From UBA3496 sp964558115 (lineage in GTDB: Bacteria > UBA8248): a stretch of DNA of 24,352 nt. Positions within the stretch are counted from its first letter, which is position 1. Each line of letters opens with the position of its first letter. A program made the translations under genes and the position numbers. The notes beneath the pieces were generated by a model. That model worked only from the letters and a program-made list of their open reading frames with translations, was not told the origin of the DNA and made no database searches. Location: contig CAZLCI010000029.1 in the NCBI GenBank assembly GCA_964558115.1, positions 1 to 24,352 on the forward strand. Direction: 5' to 3'. Positions 22,897 through 24,352 of this stretch are shown here, piece after piece.

Positions 22897-23769
22897 ATGG
22901 TAACGCAGAGAGATGAAGTAAGACTTCCTCCTGTCATATCTGGCAGGGAAAGAACTGTGATGTGGATTAGGGACAATATTCCGAGTTTTATTGCAGTTAT
23001 ATTAATTTGGGAAATTCTTGTTTGGTTTGCGGATGAGCCAGCTCTTTTTCCTAGTTTTGGTGTTTTCCCTGGAACTTTTGGTAGTTCAATTTTACAGCGT
23101 GCGTATGAAGTAGTTTTTCTGAAAGCAGGAGAAACGACATGTATTCTTTGTGTCCACGCTTATCATACTTCTTATAGAATAATTATTGGGATAGGAATAG
23201 CTTCCGTTGTGGGTATTTCTATCGGTATTGCTATGGGTATTTCTGTTTGGTTTGAGAAATTCATGGTTCCAATCATGAGTATGTTACTGCCTATTCCAGC
23301 ACTAGCATGGAGTCCAGTATGTGTTCTTTGGTTTGGTCTTGGAAATGGGACTATGATATTTATTACTGCTTTTGCCGCTGCCTTACCGGCGATTTCTGCT
23401 ACTTGGACAGGTGTTAAAACAGTAAATCCTGTTTGGACAAGGGCTGCAAGATCAATGAATGCAAGTGGAATGGTTCTTTTCCGTAAAATTACTCTACCTG
23501 GTTCATTGCCGTTTATTTTGTCTGGTATTCGTATTGGTCTTGCTCGTGCATGGAGAGCTGGAATTGCTGCAGAAATGGTTGCTGCTAGTGACTGGGGACT
23601 TGGCTACGCGATCTTTGATAGCCGAGAAGATTTGGATATGAGTTTTATGCTTGTTGGAATTGCAACTATCGCTCTTGTTGGTTTTATTATCGAAAAATTT
23701 ATATTTGAAAGAGTTGAAAGAGCGACCGTAATTAAATGGGGTATGATGGCAGAGGTAGGTTCAGGCTAA
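22897..23769 (+). CDS. ABC transporter permease, NitT/TauT (SsuC-like) family
   Basis: A 290-residue inner-membrane permease. Membrane helices can be placed at about 29-45, 92-116, 125-148, 151-172, 205-228 and 248-270, six in all. The cytoplasmic loop that meets the ATPase is RAARSMNASGMVLFRKITLPG (182-202). It belongs to the binding-protein-dependent family that imports nitrate, taurine, alkanesulfonates, bicarbonate or pyrimidine precursors; the substrate cannot be told from the permease. AAGGA is 7 bases before the ATG. Its ATPase partner follows 78 bases downstream; no substrate-binding protein gene is seen in the window. Confidence 0.92.
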   Translation: MVTQRDEVRLPPVISGRERTVMWIRDNIPSFIAVILIWEILVWFADEPALFPSFGVFPGTFGSSILQRAYEVVFLKAGETTCILCVHAYHTSYRIIIGIGIASVVGISIGIAMGISVWFEKFMVPIMSMLLPIPALAWSPVCVLWFGLGNGTMIFITAFAAALPAISATWTGVKTVNPVWTRAARSMNASGMVLFRKITLPGSLPFILSGIRIGLARAWRAGIAAEMVAASDWGLGYAIFDSREDLDMSFMLVGIATIALVGFIIEKFIFERVERATVIKWGMMAEVGSG

Positions 23770-23794
23770 TACAAAAAAGGCCATCGCTTTAGCC
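23764..23794 (+). repeat. Small inverted repeat at the end of the permease gene
   Basis: GGCTAA (23764-23769, including the stop codon) and TTAGCC (23789-23794), followed by GTTTATTTT. The 19-base loop makes it a weak stem; it could lower read-through into the ATPase gene, but this is uncertain. Confidence 0.25.
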
Positions 23795-23847
23795 GTTTAT
23801 TTTAATACAATTTATTAATTGAATAACTGAAACAGATAGGGGAAATA

Positions 23848-24352
23848 ATGTCTTCCAAAGTAAGCATTCAAAATTTAGAAATGGAGTACACATTAAAAGA
23901 TAGGCTTGTTCATGCATTGACGGATATTAATCTGGAAATAGAAGACGGCGAATTCCTTGTAGTCGTTGGTCTATCTGGTTGTGGAAAAACTACTCTTTTA
24001 AATATTCTTGGTGGTTTCTTTCATCCAACAGGTGGTTCTATTAATTTGGATGGTAGACCAATAGAAGAAGCCGGTAGGTTAAACAGGGCAGTTGTTTTTC
24101 AAGAGTACGCACTTTTCCCATGGAGAACAGCTCTTGGTAACGTTGAATTTGGTCTAGAAATGAAAGGTATAGAAAAAGAAGAGAGATTAGAAATAGCGAT
24201 GAAGTACCTTGAGTTGGTTCATTTGGAAAAATTTGCGAATTTTTATCCGCACAATCTGTCTGGTGGAATGAGGCAGCGTGTTGCCGTTGCGAGAGCGTAC
24301 GCATATGAGCCAGAATTTCTACTTATGGATGAACCTTTTGGTGCGTTAGATG
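23848..24352 (+). CDS. ABC transporter ATP-binding protein, NitT/TauT (SsuB-like) family (partial, runs off the right edge)
   Basis: The first 168 codons of an ABC ATPase, continuing past the window end. Walker A is GLSGCGKTT (41-49, with Leu where Pro is usual), Q-loop Gln85 in VVFQEYALFPW, signature LSGGMRQR (137-144), Walker B FLLMDE (157-162), then the D-loop GALD. The PW after the Q-loop is typical of the nitrate/sulfonate/taurine group. AGGGGA precedes the ATG at 23848 by 5 bases. It energises the permease just upstream. Confidence 0.95.
   Translation, partial: MSSKVSIQNLEMEYTLKDRLVHALTDINLEIEDGEFLVVVGLSGCGKTTLLNILGGFFHPTGGSINLDGRPIEEAGRLNRAVVFQEYALFPWRTALGNVEFGLEMKGIEKEERLEIAMKYLELVHLEKFANFYPHNLSGGMRQRVAVARAYAYEPEFLLMDEPFGALD

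Overview
This window is AT-rich bacterial DNA (about two thirds A+T by eye). It encodes bacterial Shine-Dalgarno-led genes, an initiator tRNA and a dense block of small-molecule catabolism genes. The enzyme families are a fused hydantoinase/oxoprolinase, Gfo/Idh/MocA dehydrogenases, an enolase-superfamily MLE-like enzyme, a luciferase-like (LLM) flavin oxidoreductase, a type I sulfatase, an amidohydrolase-2, cupins, RidA-like proteins and a NitT/TauT-type ABC importer. This mix resembles the paralogue-rich oxidative repertoire reported for marine SAR202 (Chloroflexota). That assignment is an inference from gene content only, and no phylogenetic marker was tested. There is no sign of phage, IS element, CRISPR array, toxin-antitoxin or defence genes.

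Layout. (1) 1-217: the 3' end of an unidentified gene and an initiator tRNA-fMet. (2) 265-3078, minus strand: an operon of a degenerate metallo-beta-lactamase (MBL) fold protein, a second MBL-fold protein and a class I/II aminotransferase. (3) 3265-6022, plus strand, divergent from (2) behind a recognisable promoter: a three-domain RidA-like protein, a 25-codon single-helix small ORF, and a class III aminotransferase resembling glutamate-1-semialdehyde aminomutase. (4) 6012-12234, minus strand: Gfo/Idh dehydrogenase, VOC protein, SDR and a 1274-residue HyuA-HyuB fusion, transcribed in that order. (5) 12435-15494, plus strand: CMD-like protein, duplicated alpha/beta-barrel protein, CapA-like metallophosphatase and LLM oxidoreductase. 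(6) 15500-16960, minus strand: a sulfatase with no export signal. (7) 17104-18189, plus strand: an amidohydrolase. (8) 18192-20097, minus strand: bicupin and enolase-superfamily enzyme. (9) 20279-22798, plus strand: Gfo/Idh, aspartoacylase-like peptidase and a cupin. (10) 22897 to the end, plus strand: ABC permease and the start of its ATPase.

How it may work together. The importer at the right end could bring in organic anions or sulfonates/sulfate esters. The sulfatase, hydantoinase-type lactamase, amidohydrolase, MLE-like enzyme, dehydrogenases and aspartoacylase could then act on them in the cytoplasm. The RidA-like protein sits beside PLP enzymes, which is the classic setting for imine/enamine handling, but all three of its domains lack the deaminase arginine. 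No substrate can be named from sequence alone.

I did not find a convincing new defence or mobile system. The most unusual items are the paired MBL proteins with one dead metal site, the arginine-less triple RidA protein with the overlapping microprotein and aminotransferase, two collinear paralogous cupins flanking a divergent operator-like palindrome, and a palindrome centred on the -10 box of the transporter promoter. Several starts were moved from the longest ORF to a start with a proper ribosome binding site.
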